Shown: positions 18,274 to 29,525, counted from the stretch's first letter. The stretch is DNA of 64,000 nt from JACVRW01 sp963739095 (GCA_963739095.1 CAVTZF010000026.1:124001-188000); one strand, 5' to 3'. The notes: generated from the sequence alone by a model not told the origin. Translations and numbers: made by a program.

Positions 18274-19082
18274 GCGCGGACCTCCCGGGCGGCCAGATAC
18301 TCGGTGACGCCGCGCTTCCACTCGGGCAGCGACGGCTCACCGCGCTCGCTCCCGAGCACTGAGTACGCCGGGCGCGGCGCCGGGCGCGGAAACTCGGCGG
18401 TCGTGCAGGGCTCGACCTCGCAGTCGACCCCGGCCGTCTCGAACACGAAGCGCGCCAGCTCGTACCAGGAGCACTGGCCCCTGCCGCTGCGGTGGTGAAT
18501 TCCGAAGGCGTCGCTCTCCGCCACCTGCAGCAGCGCCTCGGCGAGGTGGCCCGTGTAGGTGGGCTGGCCGACCTGGTCGTCGACGACGCGCACCGAGTCG
18601 CGCTCGGCGCCGAGGCGCAGCATCGTGGCCACGAAGTTGCCCCCGCCGACGCCGAACAGCCACGACGTGCGCACGATGTGGCTACGCGGGTTGGCCTCGA
18701 GCGTGGCGACCTCGCCCCCCGCCTTGGAGCGGCCGTAGGCCGACACCGGATTGCGCGGGTCGGACTCGAGATACGGGCTGTCCTTCGTCCCGTCGAAGAC
18801 GTAGTCGCTCGACACGTACACGACGCTGCCCGCCGCCTCGGCCACGTGCCGCGCGCCGTCGCGGTTCACGCGCATCGCGTCATCCGGGTGCTCCTCCGCG
18901 CCGTCGACGTTGGTCCAGGCGGCGCAGTTGATGACGACGTCGTCCGGGCCGATGGCCGCGCGCACGGCGTCGCGGTCGGTCACGTCGAGGTCCGCCCGCG
19001 TGAGGCCGAGCGCATCCGAGCCGGCGAGCCGCATCACGTCCTGCCCCAGCATCCCGCCCGCTCCTGTCACGACGAGCCTCAC
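18270..19082 (-). CDS. rmlD: dTDP-4-dehydrorhamnose reductase
   Basis: 270 residues from a GTG at 19082 (VRLVVTGAGGMLGQDVMRLA). Signatures of RmlD are VINCAAWTNVDGAEEHPDDA, VYVSSDYVFDGTKDSPY, the catalytic SAYGRSKAGGE (YxxxK) and VVDDQVGQPTYTGHLAEAL. It makes dTDP-L-rhamnose using NAD(P)H, the last step of the pathway. The GTG overlaps the stop of rmlA (GTGA) and its own stop overlaps the rmlB start, so rmlA-rmlD-rmlB is one tightly coupled unit. No rmlC epimerase gene is seen in the window. The frame is open further upstream, but that sequence belongs to rmlA in another frame. Confidence 0.93.
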   Translation of the reverse strand: MRLVVTGAGGMLGQDVMRLAGSDALGLTRADLDVTDRDAVRAAIGPDDVVINCAAWTNVDGAEEHPDDAMRVNRDGARHVAEAAGSVVYVSSDYVFDGTKDSPYLESDPRNPVSAYGRSKAGGEVATLEANPRSHIVRTSWLFGVGGGNFVATMLRLGAERDSVRVVDDQVGQPTYTGHLAEALLQVAESDAFGIHHRSGRGQCSWYELARFVFETAGVDCEVEPCTTAEFPRPAPRPAYSVLGSERGEPSLPEWKRGVTEYLAAREVRA

Positions 19083-20148
19083 AGGATCTGCACGTCCGCG
19101 TTGTCGCCGACGACGAAGCGGTACGCCTTCGGCAGCGGCGGGCCGCGCCGGATCCGCACGTGCTTGCCGATCAGGCTCGCCTCGATGCGGTACTCGAGGT
19201 CGCTGATCTCGGAGCCGCCGAGCACGATCGAGTGCTCGAGCTCGGCGCGCTCGATCGTCACGTCCTCGGCGATAGCGGTGTAGGGGCCGATGTAGGCGTC
19301 GGTGATCCGCGACCCGCGGCCGATGATCGCCGGCCCGCGCACCGTCGCGCGCTCGAGCCGGGCGCCCTCCTCGATCACGACGCGGCCCTCGACGCGGCTG
19401 TCGATCGAGCTCGCCGTCGATGCGCTCGGCGAGGTCGTCGAGGATGAGCCGGTTGGCCTCGAGCATGTCCTGCACCTGGCCGGTGTCCTTCCACCAGCCG
19501 TGGACGATGTGCGGGTCGACGCGCAGGCCGTTGTTCGACGAGCTCCTGGATGGCGTCCGTGATCTCGAGCTCGCCGCGCCCGGACGGCTCGATCGCGCGG
19601 GCGGCGCCGAAGATCGCGGGCGTGAACATGTAGACGCCCACGAGCGCCAGGTCTGTCTTGGGCTCGGGCGGCTTCTCGACGAGCCGCGCCACGCGCCCGT
19701 CGCCATCGAGCTCGGCGACGCCGTAGTGCTCGGGGTCCGGCACCGGTGTCAGGAGGATCAGCGCGTCCGGCTCCTCGGAGCGGAACGTCTCGACCAGCTC
19801 GACGATGCCGTCGCGCAGAAGGTTGTCGCCGAGGTACATGACGAACGGCGAGTCGGCGATGAACTGCTCCGCCGTCAGCACCGCGTGTGCGAGCCCGAGC
19901 GGGGCGTCCTGCTCGATGTACTCGATCTTCACCCCGAACTGCGAGCCGTCGCCGGCCGCGGCGCGGATCTCACCGCCGGTCTCGGGCGCGATGATGATGC
20001 CGACCTCGCTGATGCCGGCGCTCGCCATCGCCTCGATGCCGTAGAAGAGCACGGGCTTGTTCGCGACGGGCACGAGCTGCTTGGCGCTCGTATGTGTGAG
20101 CGGGCGCAGGCGCGTGCCCGTACCCCCGGAGAGGATCAAGCCCTTCAC
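19079..20148 (-). CDS. rmlA: Glucose-1-phosphate thymidylyltransferase, long form, two frameshifts
   Basis: GTG start at 20148: MKGLILSGGTGTRLRPLTHT, the nucleotidyltransferase signature, then SAKQLVPVANKPVLFYGIEA and MYLGDNLLRDG. The frame is lost near 19535 (NNGLRVDPHIVHGWWKDTGQ is in the next frame) and again near 19400, where the C-terminal left-handed beta-helix follows (VRGPAIIGRGSRITDAYIGP). Removing one base at each place gives 355 residues, the standard length of the long RmlA group found in actinobacteria. It makes dTDP-glucose from dTTP and glucose-1-phosphate. Its start abuts the stop of the upstream pyridoxamine oxidase-like gene. Confidence 0.92.
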
Positions 20149-20584
20149 TTAGTAACTACCGCCCAGCTTTCGGTGGTCCCAGGTCACCTCTCGGTAGGGA
20201 ACGAAGGTGAGGGCGACGCGCTTCTGCGCCTGCTTCGCCACCATCTCGCGGATCTCGGGCCCGAGCTCGCCCGCGTAGCGCTCGAACAGCTCGAGCCCGA
20301 AGCCCTCCACGGCCTCCGGGTCGCGCTCCAGCCGCACGTCGCACTCGAACATGACGCCGCGCAGATCCTGGTACTGCACGCCCTCCTCGATGCCGAGCGT
20401 GGCGCGCGGATCGCGCTCGAGGTTCTTCGCCTTCTGCGACTTCGCGTAGGTCCAGCCGCGCAGCTCGCCGTCGCCGACCACGTACCAGAGCGGCACCATG
20501 TGCGGCAGCCCGCGCGGCCCGACGGTCGCGCACTGCATGACCATCTGCTCGGCGAGGAACGCCTGCAGCTCCTCGGCGCGTCAT
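20149..20584 (-). CDS. Pyridoxamine 5'-phosphate oxidase-fold (FMN/F420-type) protein, frameshifted
   Basis: The main frame reads CATVGPRGLPHMVPLWYVVG, LRGWTYAKSQKAKNLERDPR and ATLGIEEGVQYQDLRGVMFE, the split beta-barrel of the PNPOx-like superfamily with the usual strand order. The N-terminal helix (EELQAFLAEQMVMQ) joins an ATG at 20584 only after removal of one extra base near 20572, giving about 144 residues. Such proteins bind FMN, F420 or haem; this short actinobacterial type is often F420-dependent, but cofactor and substrate are not shown by sequence. It sits between pafBC and rmlA on the same strand, touching rmlA. Confidence 0.75.
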
Positions 20585-20643
20585 CTCGATCTGGTCCTGC
20601 GGGAGGGCACGGACGGCAGGCTACCCGGCGGAGCGCGCTCGAC

Positions 20644-22682
20644 TCAGCGCTTGACGGCGCCCGCGAGCGCCTCGGCGGCCTCGAGCACCGCCTGGCGAGC
20701 CTCGTCCGGCTCGAGCACCACGGCGTCGCCGCCCTCCTTGAGGATCTCGCGCGCGAGCCACTGGTGCGAGGCGTAGGTGCGTTCCACGATCACCGCGCCA
20801 TCCTCGAGCTCCTCGACTACGCGCCGGTCCTCGCGCGCCCAGCGCGCCCGCTCGGGCGAGACCCAGATGCGCGCGGTCCGCGACGAGGGGACCTCGCCCG
20901 TGGCCAGCCAGCCGTGCACGTCGGGCTCGATCGCCCGGGCGCCGCTCGAAGCTGTCATCGAGGACGGTCGCCTCGCGAATGCGGTCGAGGCGGTACGAGC
21001 GCGGCGCGTCCTTCTCGAGGTCGTACGAGTGGATGTACCAGCCCTCCTGCCCGTTGGCGAGCTTGTAGGGCTCGATCGTGCGCTCGGTGAACTCGTCCTC
21101 GTTCTCCTTGTAGTAGTCGATCCGCAGCAGCCGCTGCGAGGTGATCGCGCTCGACACCACGCGCGCGACCGCGGAGTCGTCGCCCTTGGCGGTCGTGATC
21201 TGGAGGCCCTCCTCGGCGGGGTCCTGGCCGAGCGCGTCGACGATCTTCTGGCGCGCGGAGGCGAGCGAGCCCTCGGGAAGGTGCTCGCCGATCAGGTCGA
21301 TCGCGGCGGCCAGCGCCTTCGCCTCGAGCGGCAGCAGCCGCGCCGGCCGCGCGAAGTTGTCGCCGTAGGGCTCCGGGTCGACCTCGATCTGGTCGCCCTG
21401 CACCTCGGCGTAGAGCACGTACGACGCCGCCGCCGAAGTTCACGACGTTCAGCACGTCGATGTCCTGGCGCAGCTCCTGCTCGGTCACCTGCAGCGTCTC
21501 GCAGAGCTCGCGCACGTCGAGCTTCTGCGCCTGGCGCGCCGCCTCGATAAGGAGGCCGGCCAGCGTGACGAGCCGCGCGAAGCGCTCGGGCCGGATCGGC
21601 GACTCGTGGCCGTCGTCGTCGTCGTCGACCTCCTTCTCGCGGCGCGCCCGGGCGGGCGCGGCCGGCTCGAGCGGCTGGGCGTGGCGCTCGATCACGAGCT
21701 CGAGCCGCTCGCGCGCCTCGTCCGCGAGCTCGTCGGGCGCCTCGATGCGGGCCTGCTCGCCGAGCCCCAGCACCCAGGCGACCATCTGGCGTGAGTCGGC
21801 GTAGTCGGTCTCGAACAGGACTCCGTCGTCGGTCTCGGTGACCTCGCCGGCATGGCCGAAGTGGCGCAGCGCGAGCCAGTCCACGCGGTTGGACAGGTGG
21901 ATGCGGGCGCGCCCGGCGGTGTCGCCGAGCTGCCAGTCGGTGCGCGTCGCGTAGACGCGCGGGTCGAAGTCCTCGGGCCTGTTGAAGTCGTGCTCGGCCT
22001 TGGACGAGTAGCCCACCTTGCCGCGGATGCGCGACACGCGGAAGACGCGCACGTCGTCGCGCTCGTGCGCGTAGCCGATCAGGTAGAACTGGCCGCCGCG
22101 GTAGAGCAGGTGGTAGGGGTCGACCTTGCGCTTCTCCTCGGCGTCGCGGCCGATCGTGTAGTAGCCGAAGAGGATCGTCTTGCGACGGAAGATCGCCGTC
22201 TCGACCTTGGAAAGCCGCTGGGACAGCTCGCGGCCGCCGGCCCCCGCGGTCACCGCAAGCGCGACGCTCCGCTGCTCCGGTGCGTCGAGCGGCGAGGGCT
22301 TGCCCCACGACAGCTGCTGGAGCGCGAGCCGAAGTGGCTCGGCGTAGGCGAACTCACCGTCGAGCAGCGACAGCGCCGTGCGCAGCGCGCCCAGCTCCTG
22401 GTCGGTGAACTCGATCGCCGGCAGGTAGAAGTTCTCGGGCGGCAGCGAGTAGTTCTCGGCCTCGTAGTAGCCCTCGGCGGGCTTGTCGACCTTCAGGTGG
22501 ATGCCGAGCGAGTCGAGCTCCGCGCGATCCGCGTAGAAGCGGCGCGCGAAGGCCTCGTCGTTCATCTGCGAGTAGCCCTCGACATCCTGCTTGATCTCGA
22601 GCGCCGACACCGGACGTCGCTCCGCCATCAGGAACGAGATCAGGCTGAGCTGCCGAATTAGCTTTTCGGTGTCCTTGGCCAT
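20644..22682 (-). CDS. pafBC: PafBC-type fused WYL-domain transcriptional regulator, two frameshifts
   Basis: ATG 22682 (MAKDTEKLIRQLSLISFLMA) opens a winged HTH followed by a WYL domain (IFRRKTILFGYYTIGRDAEE, VDPYHLLYRGGQFYLIGYAH). After an Asp-rich linker a second HTH/WYL unit begins (ERFARLVTLAGLLIEAARQA; RLLRIDYYKENEDEFTERTI; GWYIHSYDLEKDAPRSYRLD). This is PafB joined to PafC in one chain, about 678 residues. One extra base near 21430 and another near 20945 break the frame; removing both restores it through WVSPERARWAREDRRVVEEL to the stop at 20644. PafBC activates the RecA/LexA-independent DNA-damage response in actinobacteria. The true start is after three upstream in-frame Met-rich residues lacking conservation. 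Confidence 0.87.
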
Positions 22683-22772
22683 GGTGACGGGTGCGCCGGG
22701 CGCGCTACCGAGCATAAGCAGTAAACCCCCCCGACAGCCCCCCATCTCGGCGTTACGCCGCTATTTGCGGCC

Positions 22773-22801
22773 TTGAAACGTCCCGCCGCCCGACATACTC
22801 T
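22773..22801 (+). promoter_or_regulatory. Candidate sigma-70-type promoter of the small-membrane-protein/cox operon
   Basis: TTGAAA (22773-22778) and TACTCT (22796-22801) are separated by exactly 17 bases, matching a primary sigma -35/-10 pair (TTGACA, TAnnnT). Transcription would start near 22808, giving a leader of about 50 bases before the GTG at 22861. It lies between the divergent pafBC start and the first gene of the operon. Seen by eye only. Confidence 0.5.
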
Positions 22802-22837
22802 CGGAACGGTTCGCAGTTTCGGGAGGGAGGCAGCTTC

Positions 22838-22873
22838 ATGTATCGAGGGGGAGGTGTGAGGTGCCCGACCTGA
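22838..22873 (+). CDS. Possible 11-residue leader peptide
   Basis: ATG at 22838 is preceded six to eight bases upstream by a very strong ribosome site (GGGAGGGAGG) and encodes MYRGGGVRCPT before TGA, which overlaps the start of the first membrane-protein gene (GTG 22861) in another frame. The strong ribosome site and overlap suggest either translational coupling or a leader peptide. It may equally be chance, with GAGGGGGAGG serving the GTG directly. Confidence 0.3.
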   Translation: MYRGGGVRCPT

Positions 22874-23124
22874 TCGCGGCATCGACGGGCTGGTGGTTGG
22901 GGCTCGTGCTCGGCATCGTCGTGATCGCGGTGGCGGCGGTCATCGTGATCGTGATCGTCTCGCTTGCGCGAAGGATCGCGGGCCAGGCCCGGACGGCCGT
23001 CCAGGGCGTCGACGTCGTCCGCGAGCAGACCGACGGGCTCGACGGGGTGGCGAGGATCAACGACTCGGGGGTCAGGATCCTGCACTCGGCGCGCGCGCTG
23101 CGGAAGGTGGCGGTCGGCAAATGA
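22861..23124 (+). CDS. Small single-helix membrane protein 1 of cox leader cassette
   Basis: 87 residues from GTG 22861, behind the ribosome site GAGGGGGAGG. One hydrophobic helix spans about residues 10-36 (WWLGLVLGIVVIAVAAVIVI then VIVSL), followed by basic residues (ARRIAG) that should stay in the cytoplasm, and an amphipathic region (VQGVDVVREQTDGLDGVARI) of coiled-coil character. No family recognised. It is the first of five tandem genes of the same design running directly into coxM; its stop overlaps the next start by four bases (ATGA). Confidence 0.7.
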   Translation: MPDLIAASTGWWLGLVLGIVVIAVAAVIVIVIVSLARRIAGQARTAVQGVDVVREQTDGLDGVARINDSGVRILHSARALRKVAVGK

Positions 23125-23405
23125 CGCTTGTCGCGGTGTCGGGCAACACCCTGTGGGCCGTCTCGCTCGGGATCGGCCTCGTCGCGGCTCTCGTGGTGGC
23201 CGCGCTGCTGCTCGTGCTCGTGAGGGCGGTCGACGACATCGACAGGTCTGTGAGCGGCCTGCTCGACGTGGCGGGCAAGGTCGCAGGCAACACTGCGAAC
23301 ATCCCCCAGCTCCAGGCGACGGCGCCTGTGCTCGGCGAGATCGTGAACGAAGCGGTGGTTCAGGACCGCTATATGAACGCGCTTACCGACGGGTACACGG
23401 AATGA
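23121..23405 (+). CDS. Small single-helix membrane protein 2 of cox leader cassette
   Basis: 94 residues from ATG 23121, overlapping the previous stop. A helix of about 22 hydrophobic residues (LWAVSLGIGLVAALVVAALL then LVLV) precedes R-A-V-D-D-I-D-R and a helical tail with NTANIPQLQATAPVLGEIVN. The tail resembles by eye that of the fifth cassette protein (STPVNEIVADINRNLDAGVD), hinting at a common origin. Expected in the cytoplasmic membrane with the tail on one face. Function unknown. Confidence 0.68.
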   Translation: MTLVAVSGNTLWAVSLGIGLVAALVVAALLLVLVRAVDDIDRSVSGLLDVAGKVAGNTANIPQLQATAPVLGEIVNEAVVQDRYMNALTDGYTE

Positions 23406-23680
23406 GCGACACCGACCTGCTCGTTCTCCTGAGCGTGCTGCTGGCCGTCGTCGTGGTCGCCGTGCTCGCCGCGGCGCTGATCCGGATCCGCACCCGCCTC
23501 GAGTCCGCCTCGCGGGGGCTCGCGACGCTGGCGGACGCGCTCGAGACCGTCGAGTCCGAGCACCTGCGCCCGCTCGAGCCGGCGGTCAAGGCGATCAACG
23601 CGCAGTTCGACGTCATCCTCGGTGCGATGCCGGGCATCGCGTCGAAGGCCGCCGTCGTGGCGGAAAGGAGGCCGCGATGA
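23402..23680 (+). CDS. Small single-helix membrane protein 3 of cox leader cassette
   Basis: 92 residues from ATG 23402, again overlapping the preceding stop by ATGA. The N-terminal helix (LLVLLSVLLAVVVVAVLAAA) is followed by IRIRTRLESASRGLATLADA and LEPAVKAINAQFDVILGAMP, long amphipathic stretches like those of DUF948-type or apolipoprotein-like membrane proteins. No enzyme motif is visible. It keeps the same topology and length as its neighbours. Confidence 0.68.
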   Translation: MSDTDLLVLLSVLLAVVVVAVLAAALIRIRTRLESASRGLATLADALETVESEHLRPLEPAVKAINAQFDVILGAMPGIASKAAVVAERRPR

Positions 23681-23943
23681 CGCTCTGGTGGATCGGCAAC
23701 GCGTTGCTCCTGCTGGTGATCCTCCCGGTCGTCGTCCTCCTGCTTCGCGGGGTGCTCGGCGCGGCGCGCAGCATCGTGCCGAGCGTCAACCGGATCGCCG
23801 GCGCGGCGAACGCGGGCTCCAAGGATCTGGACGCGGCGCCGCTGCTCCTCACGACGCAGGACCAGGTGCGCCAGACCGTCGAGGTTGTCGCCGGCTACGG
23901 CGGCTCCCTCGACGTGATCGTCGACGACGCGGAGGAGAGCTAG
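23677..23943 (+). CDS. Small single-helix membrane protein 4 of cox leader cassette
   Basis: 88 residues from ATG 23677, overlapping the previous stop. A hydrophobic segment (WWIGNALLLLVILPVVVLLL) is followed by RGVLGAARSIVPSVNRIAGA and TTQDQVRQTVEVVAGYGGSL, an amphipathic helical tail. It ends three bases before the next start at 23946. The same plan as the other four cassette members, without a recognised family. Confidence 0.68.
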   Translation: MTLWWIGNALLLLVILPVVVLLLRGVLGAARSIVPSVNRIAGAANAGSKDLDAAPLLLTTQDQVRQTVEVVAGYGGSLDVIVDDAEES

Positions 23944-23945
23944 CG

Positions 23946-24860
23946 ATGCCCGCGGCAGGCGTGGTCCTGATCGTCGCGGTCGTCCTGATCGTGCTCGCGC
24001 TCGTGTACTACCTCGTCTCCACCATCGTGGCGCTGAGGCAGATCACCGCGGGGCTCGACGAGGCGATCGCGGGGGTCGGCGAGATCGTCGAGAAGAGCAC
24101 CCCGGTCAACGAGATCGTCGCCGACATCAACCGCAACCTCGACGCGGGCGTGGACCTGCTCGAGGGACTGCTCGTGAAGAAGGCGGGGTTGGTCGACGCC
24201 GTGGGCCTGGTGGACGGGCTCTATCCCGGGGCAGCCGCAGCGGGACTGCGGAACTTCCCGGACAGCAAGACGATCGATGCGCCGCGGATCTCGGAGGTGT
24301 ACACGAAGGGCACCCTGACCCTCGCCCGGCTCGGCCGAGAGGCCCCGATCGCCGCCACGAGCCCAAACGGCCCGGTGCTGAGGAACGTGGAGGGCGGCAG
24401 CCTCGACGCGCGCACCCTCTACCCCGAGGTCCGCCAGAGCCGGCCGGAGAAGCTGCCGAGGTCTCCCGTCATCGGTACCGGCGCCCCGGTGCAGTACCCG
24501 CCGAGCGAGCAGCGCGGCGGGACGACGCCGGGCGAGGCCGAGGCCCAGGCGAAGGGCCCATGGGCCGAGACGGCGGCCGAGGGCATCGTCCCCGCCGAGC
24601 TCGGCGGATCCGATGCCCCGCGCGAAATGCTGGAGGAGGATCGCCAGCTCGGCAGCTCCGTCCTCGGGGAGACGACCGGGTCCGACGAGCCGGCCACCGA
24701 GCGCGGCATCGACCCGAGTGGCGGTGACGAGGCGGACGCGACCTCCGATGGCGGCGCCGAGCCTCCCGAGGGCGCGGAACCCGACCTGAAGGATGCCGCC
24801 GCTGCGCCCCGTCAGATCGACGTCGACTCGGTCGATCCGGAAGACCGCTCCAACACGTAA
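23946..24860 (+). CDS. Membrane protein 5 of cox leader cassette, with long disordered acidic tail
   Basis: 304 residues from ATG 23946. One N-terminal helix (VVLIVAVVLIVLALVYYLVS) is followed by an amphipathic segment of about 50 residues (LRQITAGLDEAIAGVGEIVE), which resembles the tails of the smaller cassette proteins. From about residue 100 on it is rich in Pro, Gly, Glu, Asp and Ser and looks disordered. It ends sixteen bases before the TTG start of coxM, so co-transcription with CO dehydrogenase is likely. It could be a membrane scaffold or docking protein for that enzyme, but this is inference from position. Confidence 0.7.
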   Translation: MPAAGVVLIVAVVLIVLALVYYLVSTIVALRQITAGLDEAIAGVGEIVEKSTPVNEIVADINRNLDAGVDLLEGLLVKKAGLVDAVGLVDGLYPGAAAAGLRNFPDSKTIDAPRISEVYTKGTLTLARLGREAPIAATSPNGPVLRNVEGGSLDARTLYPEVRQSRPEKLPRSPVIGTGAPVQYPPSEQRGGTTPGEAEAQAKGPWAETAAEGIVPAELGGSDAPREMLEEDRQLGSSVLGETTGSDEPATERGIDPSGGDEADATSDGGAEPPEGAEPDLKDAAAAPRQIDVDSVDPEDRSNT

Positions 24861-24875
24861 TACAGGAGAGACCTC

Positions 24876-25751
24876 TTGCAGACTCCCGCCGCATTCGAGT
24901 ACGAGCGTGCCACGAGCATCGAGGGCGCGATCGCCTCGCTGCAGCGGCTCGGCCCCGAGGCGCGCGTCATCGCCGGCGGTCACAGCCTGCTGCCGATGAT
25001 GAAGCTGCGTCTCGCGAATCCCGACTACCTGGTCGACATCAACGACCTGCACGAGCTCGCCTACATCCGCGAGGAGGGCGCCGAGATGCGGATCGGAGCA
25101 CTGATTCGGCACTTCGAGCTCGAGCGCTCCGAGCTGCTGGCGGAGCACTTTCCGGTCTTCCGCGACGCCGAGCGGGTGATCGCCGATCCCGTCGTCCGCA
25201 ACCGCGGCACGATCGGCGGCTCGCTCTGTCAGGCGGACGCAGCGGAGGACCTGTCCGCGGTCTGCTCGGCACTCAAGGCCACGGTTGTGATCCGCGGCGC
25301 CGAGGGCGAGCGCGTCGTCGGCATGGACGAGTTCCATGTCGGGCCGTTCACGACCGCCGTCGGCGACGGCGAGCTCCTTACCGAGGTTCGGCTGCCGTTG
25401 CGTCCGAACGCCGGTAGCGCGCACGAGAAGGTCGAGCGGCGCGCCGGCGACTGGGCGATCGCGGCGGCGTCGGCGGCCGTCTGGATGGACGGGGGCCTGA
25501 TCGCCGACGTCGGCTTGGCGCTGAGCGCCGTCGGGCCCACGACCGTCCACGTGACCCGTGCCGAGGAGCTGCTGCGCGGCAAGGCGCCCTCGGATGAGCT
25601 GTTCGAGCAGGCGGGCGCGATCGCCTCCGAGGACTGCTTCCCCGTTGCGGACGGCCGCGGCCCGGTGGACTACAAGCGCCACCTTGCGGGCGTGCTCACC
25701 AAACGCGCGCTGCGCCGTGCTGCGGCCCGTGCCCAGCATCAGGAGGCCTGA
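24876..25751 (+). CDS. coxM: Aerobic CO dehydrogenase medium (FAD) subunit
   Basis: 291 residues of the molybdenum hydroxylase FAD subunit. The FAD-binding motifs AGGHSLLPMMKLRLANPDYL (residues about 33-52) and NRGTIGGSLCQADAAEDLSA match the CoxM pattern (AGGHS and TIGG). The start is a TTG at 24876 with GGAGA nine bases upstream. It carries electrons from the FeS clusters of CoxS to FAD and on to the quinone pool. It is followed after two bases by coxS, the usual coxM-S-L order of form I enzymes. Confidence 0.95.
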   Translation: MQTPAAFEYERATSIEGAIASLQRLGPEARVIAGGHSLLPMMKLRLANPDYLVDINDLHELAYIREEGAEMRIGALIRHFELERSELLAEHFPVFRDAERVIADPVVRNRGTIGGSLCQADAAEDLSAVCSALKATVVIRGAEGERVVGMDEFHVGPFTTAVGDGELLTEVRLPLRPNAGSAHEKVERRAGDWAIAAASAAVWMDGGLIADVGLALSAVGPTTVHVTRAEELLRGKAPSDELFEQAGAIASEDCFPVADGRGPVDYKRHLAGVLTKRALRRAAARAQHQEA

Positions 25752-25753
25752 CA

Positions 25754-26230
25754 ATGCAGATGACGATCACCATCAACGGCGAACGGGTCTCCCGGGACGT
25801 CGAGGCGCGCCAGCTGCTCGTCCACTTCATCCGCGACGCCGGCCTCACCGGGACGCACTGGGGCTGCGACACATCCAACTGCGGCGCCTGCGTGGTCCTC
25901 ATGGACGGCCGGCCGATCAAGTCGTGCACCACCCTCGCCGCGATGTGCGAGGGGCATGAGATCCGCACCGTCGAGTCGCTCGAGGTCGATGGCGTAATGG
26001 ATCCGGTCCAGCAGGGCTTTCACGAGAAGCACGCGCTTCAGTGCGGGTTCTGCACGCCCGGGATGTTGATGACGAGCCGCGCGCTGCTGGACGAGAACCC
26101 GCGGCCGACAGAGGACGAAATCCGCACTGCGATCTCCGGGGCGATATGCCGCTGCACGGGGTACAAGAACATCGTCGCCGCGGTTCAGTGGGCGGCCGAG
26201 CACGAAGCTGCGACGAAACAGGAGGCGTGA
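25754..26230 (+). CDS. coxS: Aerobic CO dehydrogenase small (2Fe-2S) subunit
   Basis: 158 residues. The N-terminal plant-type ferredoxin cluster uses C38, C43, C46 and C58 (GCDTSNCGACVVLMDG, KSCTTLA). The C-terminal cluster uses C97, C100, C132 and C134 (QCGFCTPGMLMTSRALLDEN; ISGAICRCTGYKNIV). This is the complete set for the two 2Fe-2S centres of CoxS. The gene lies between coxM and coxL with gaps of two bases each, so the three subunits are one translational unit. Confidence 0.97.
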   Translation: MQMTITINGERVSRDVEARQLLVHFIRDAGLTGTHWGCDTSNCGACVVLMDGRPIKSCTTLAAMCEGHEIRTVESLEVDGVMDPVQQGFHEKHALQCGFCTPGMLMTSRALLDENPRPTEDEIRTAISGAICRCTGYKNIVAAVQWAAEHEAATKQEA

Positions 26231-26232
26231 GG

Positions 26233-28613
<2,381 letters not shown>

Positions 28614-28617
<4 letters not shown>

Positions 28618-29525
28618 TAAGCGGCGAGCTCCGCGAGCGGGCCGAGGCGCTCAGTGCCGAGCGCTCGCCGTTCGTGATCGCGACGGTCGTGCGTGTGCAG
28701 CGGCCCGCGAGCGTCGCGCCCGCGAGCGCCGGGCTCGTGCACGCCGACGGCACGATCGAGGGGTTCATCGGCGGAGTCTGTGCGCAGCACAGCGTCCGGC
28801 TCTACTCGCTGACCGCGATCGAGAGCGGGGAGCCGCTGCTCCTCCGAATCCTCCCCGGCGACGATGAGGACGTTGAAATCTCGCGTGAGGAGGGCGCGGT
28901 CACGGTCCAGAACCCGTGTCTTTCCGGGGGCGCGATCGAGATCTTCCTCGAGCCGGTGCTGCCGGCGCCACGCGTGCTCGTGGCCGGCAGCTCCCCGATC
29001 GTCGCGGCGCTCGTGGCGCTCGGGCGGCAGCTCGGGCTTGAGATCGTCGCTGCGCAGGACATCGAGGACGGGGTGCTCACACCGGTGGCCGAGGATCTGG
29101 CCCTCGTTGTGGCGGCCCATGGGCAGGACGAGGTCGCGGTGCTCCGCGCCGCCCTCGAGAACGGCGTGCCCTACGTCGGGCTCGTGGCCAGCCCGAAACG
29201 CGGTGCGGCGGTGCGCGATGAGCTCCGCTCCGAGGGCGTCGCCGACGATCTTCTGGAGGCGATCGAGACGCCGGCTGGGATCGACATCGGGGCGCGCACA
29301 CCCGCGGAGATCGCGCTCTCGGTCCTCGCGCGGATCATCGCCGTGCGCCGCAGCGCAGCCGTGCGGGCGCCCGCCTCCGCGGTCGACCCTGTCTGCGGCA
29401 TGACGGTGGCCGTGACCGCCGACACGCCGTCGCTGGAGGACAGCGGCGAGACCGTCTACTTCTGCTGCGCGGGCTGCAGGAGAAAGTTCGAGGAGCGGCG
29501 TGAGCTCGCACGAAGCGACGGGTGA
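28614..29525 (+). CDS. coxF: XdhC/CoxF-family Mo-cofactor maturation protein fused to a YHS domain
   Basis: 303 residues from a GTG overlapping the coxL stop. The N-terminus shows the XdhC_CoxI block (FVIATVVRVQRPASVAPASA, with IEGFIGGVCAQHSVR), followed by the Rossmann C-domain (APRVLVAGSSPIVAALVALG; YVGLVASPKRGAAVRDELRS; GIDIGARTPAEIALSVLARI). The last 45 residues are a YHS domain with DPVCGM and FCCAGCRRKFEE, a metal-binding motif often linked to copper or heavy metals. XdhC-type proteins bring sulfurated Mo cofactor to the enzyme; the YHS unit might help with copper of the Mo-Cu site, which is my inference. The symbol follows the cox cluster convention. Confidence 0.85.
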
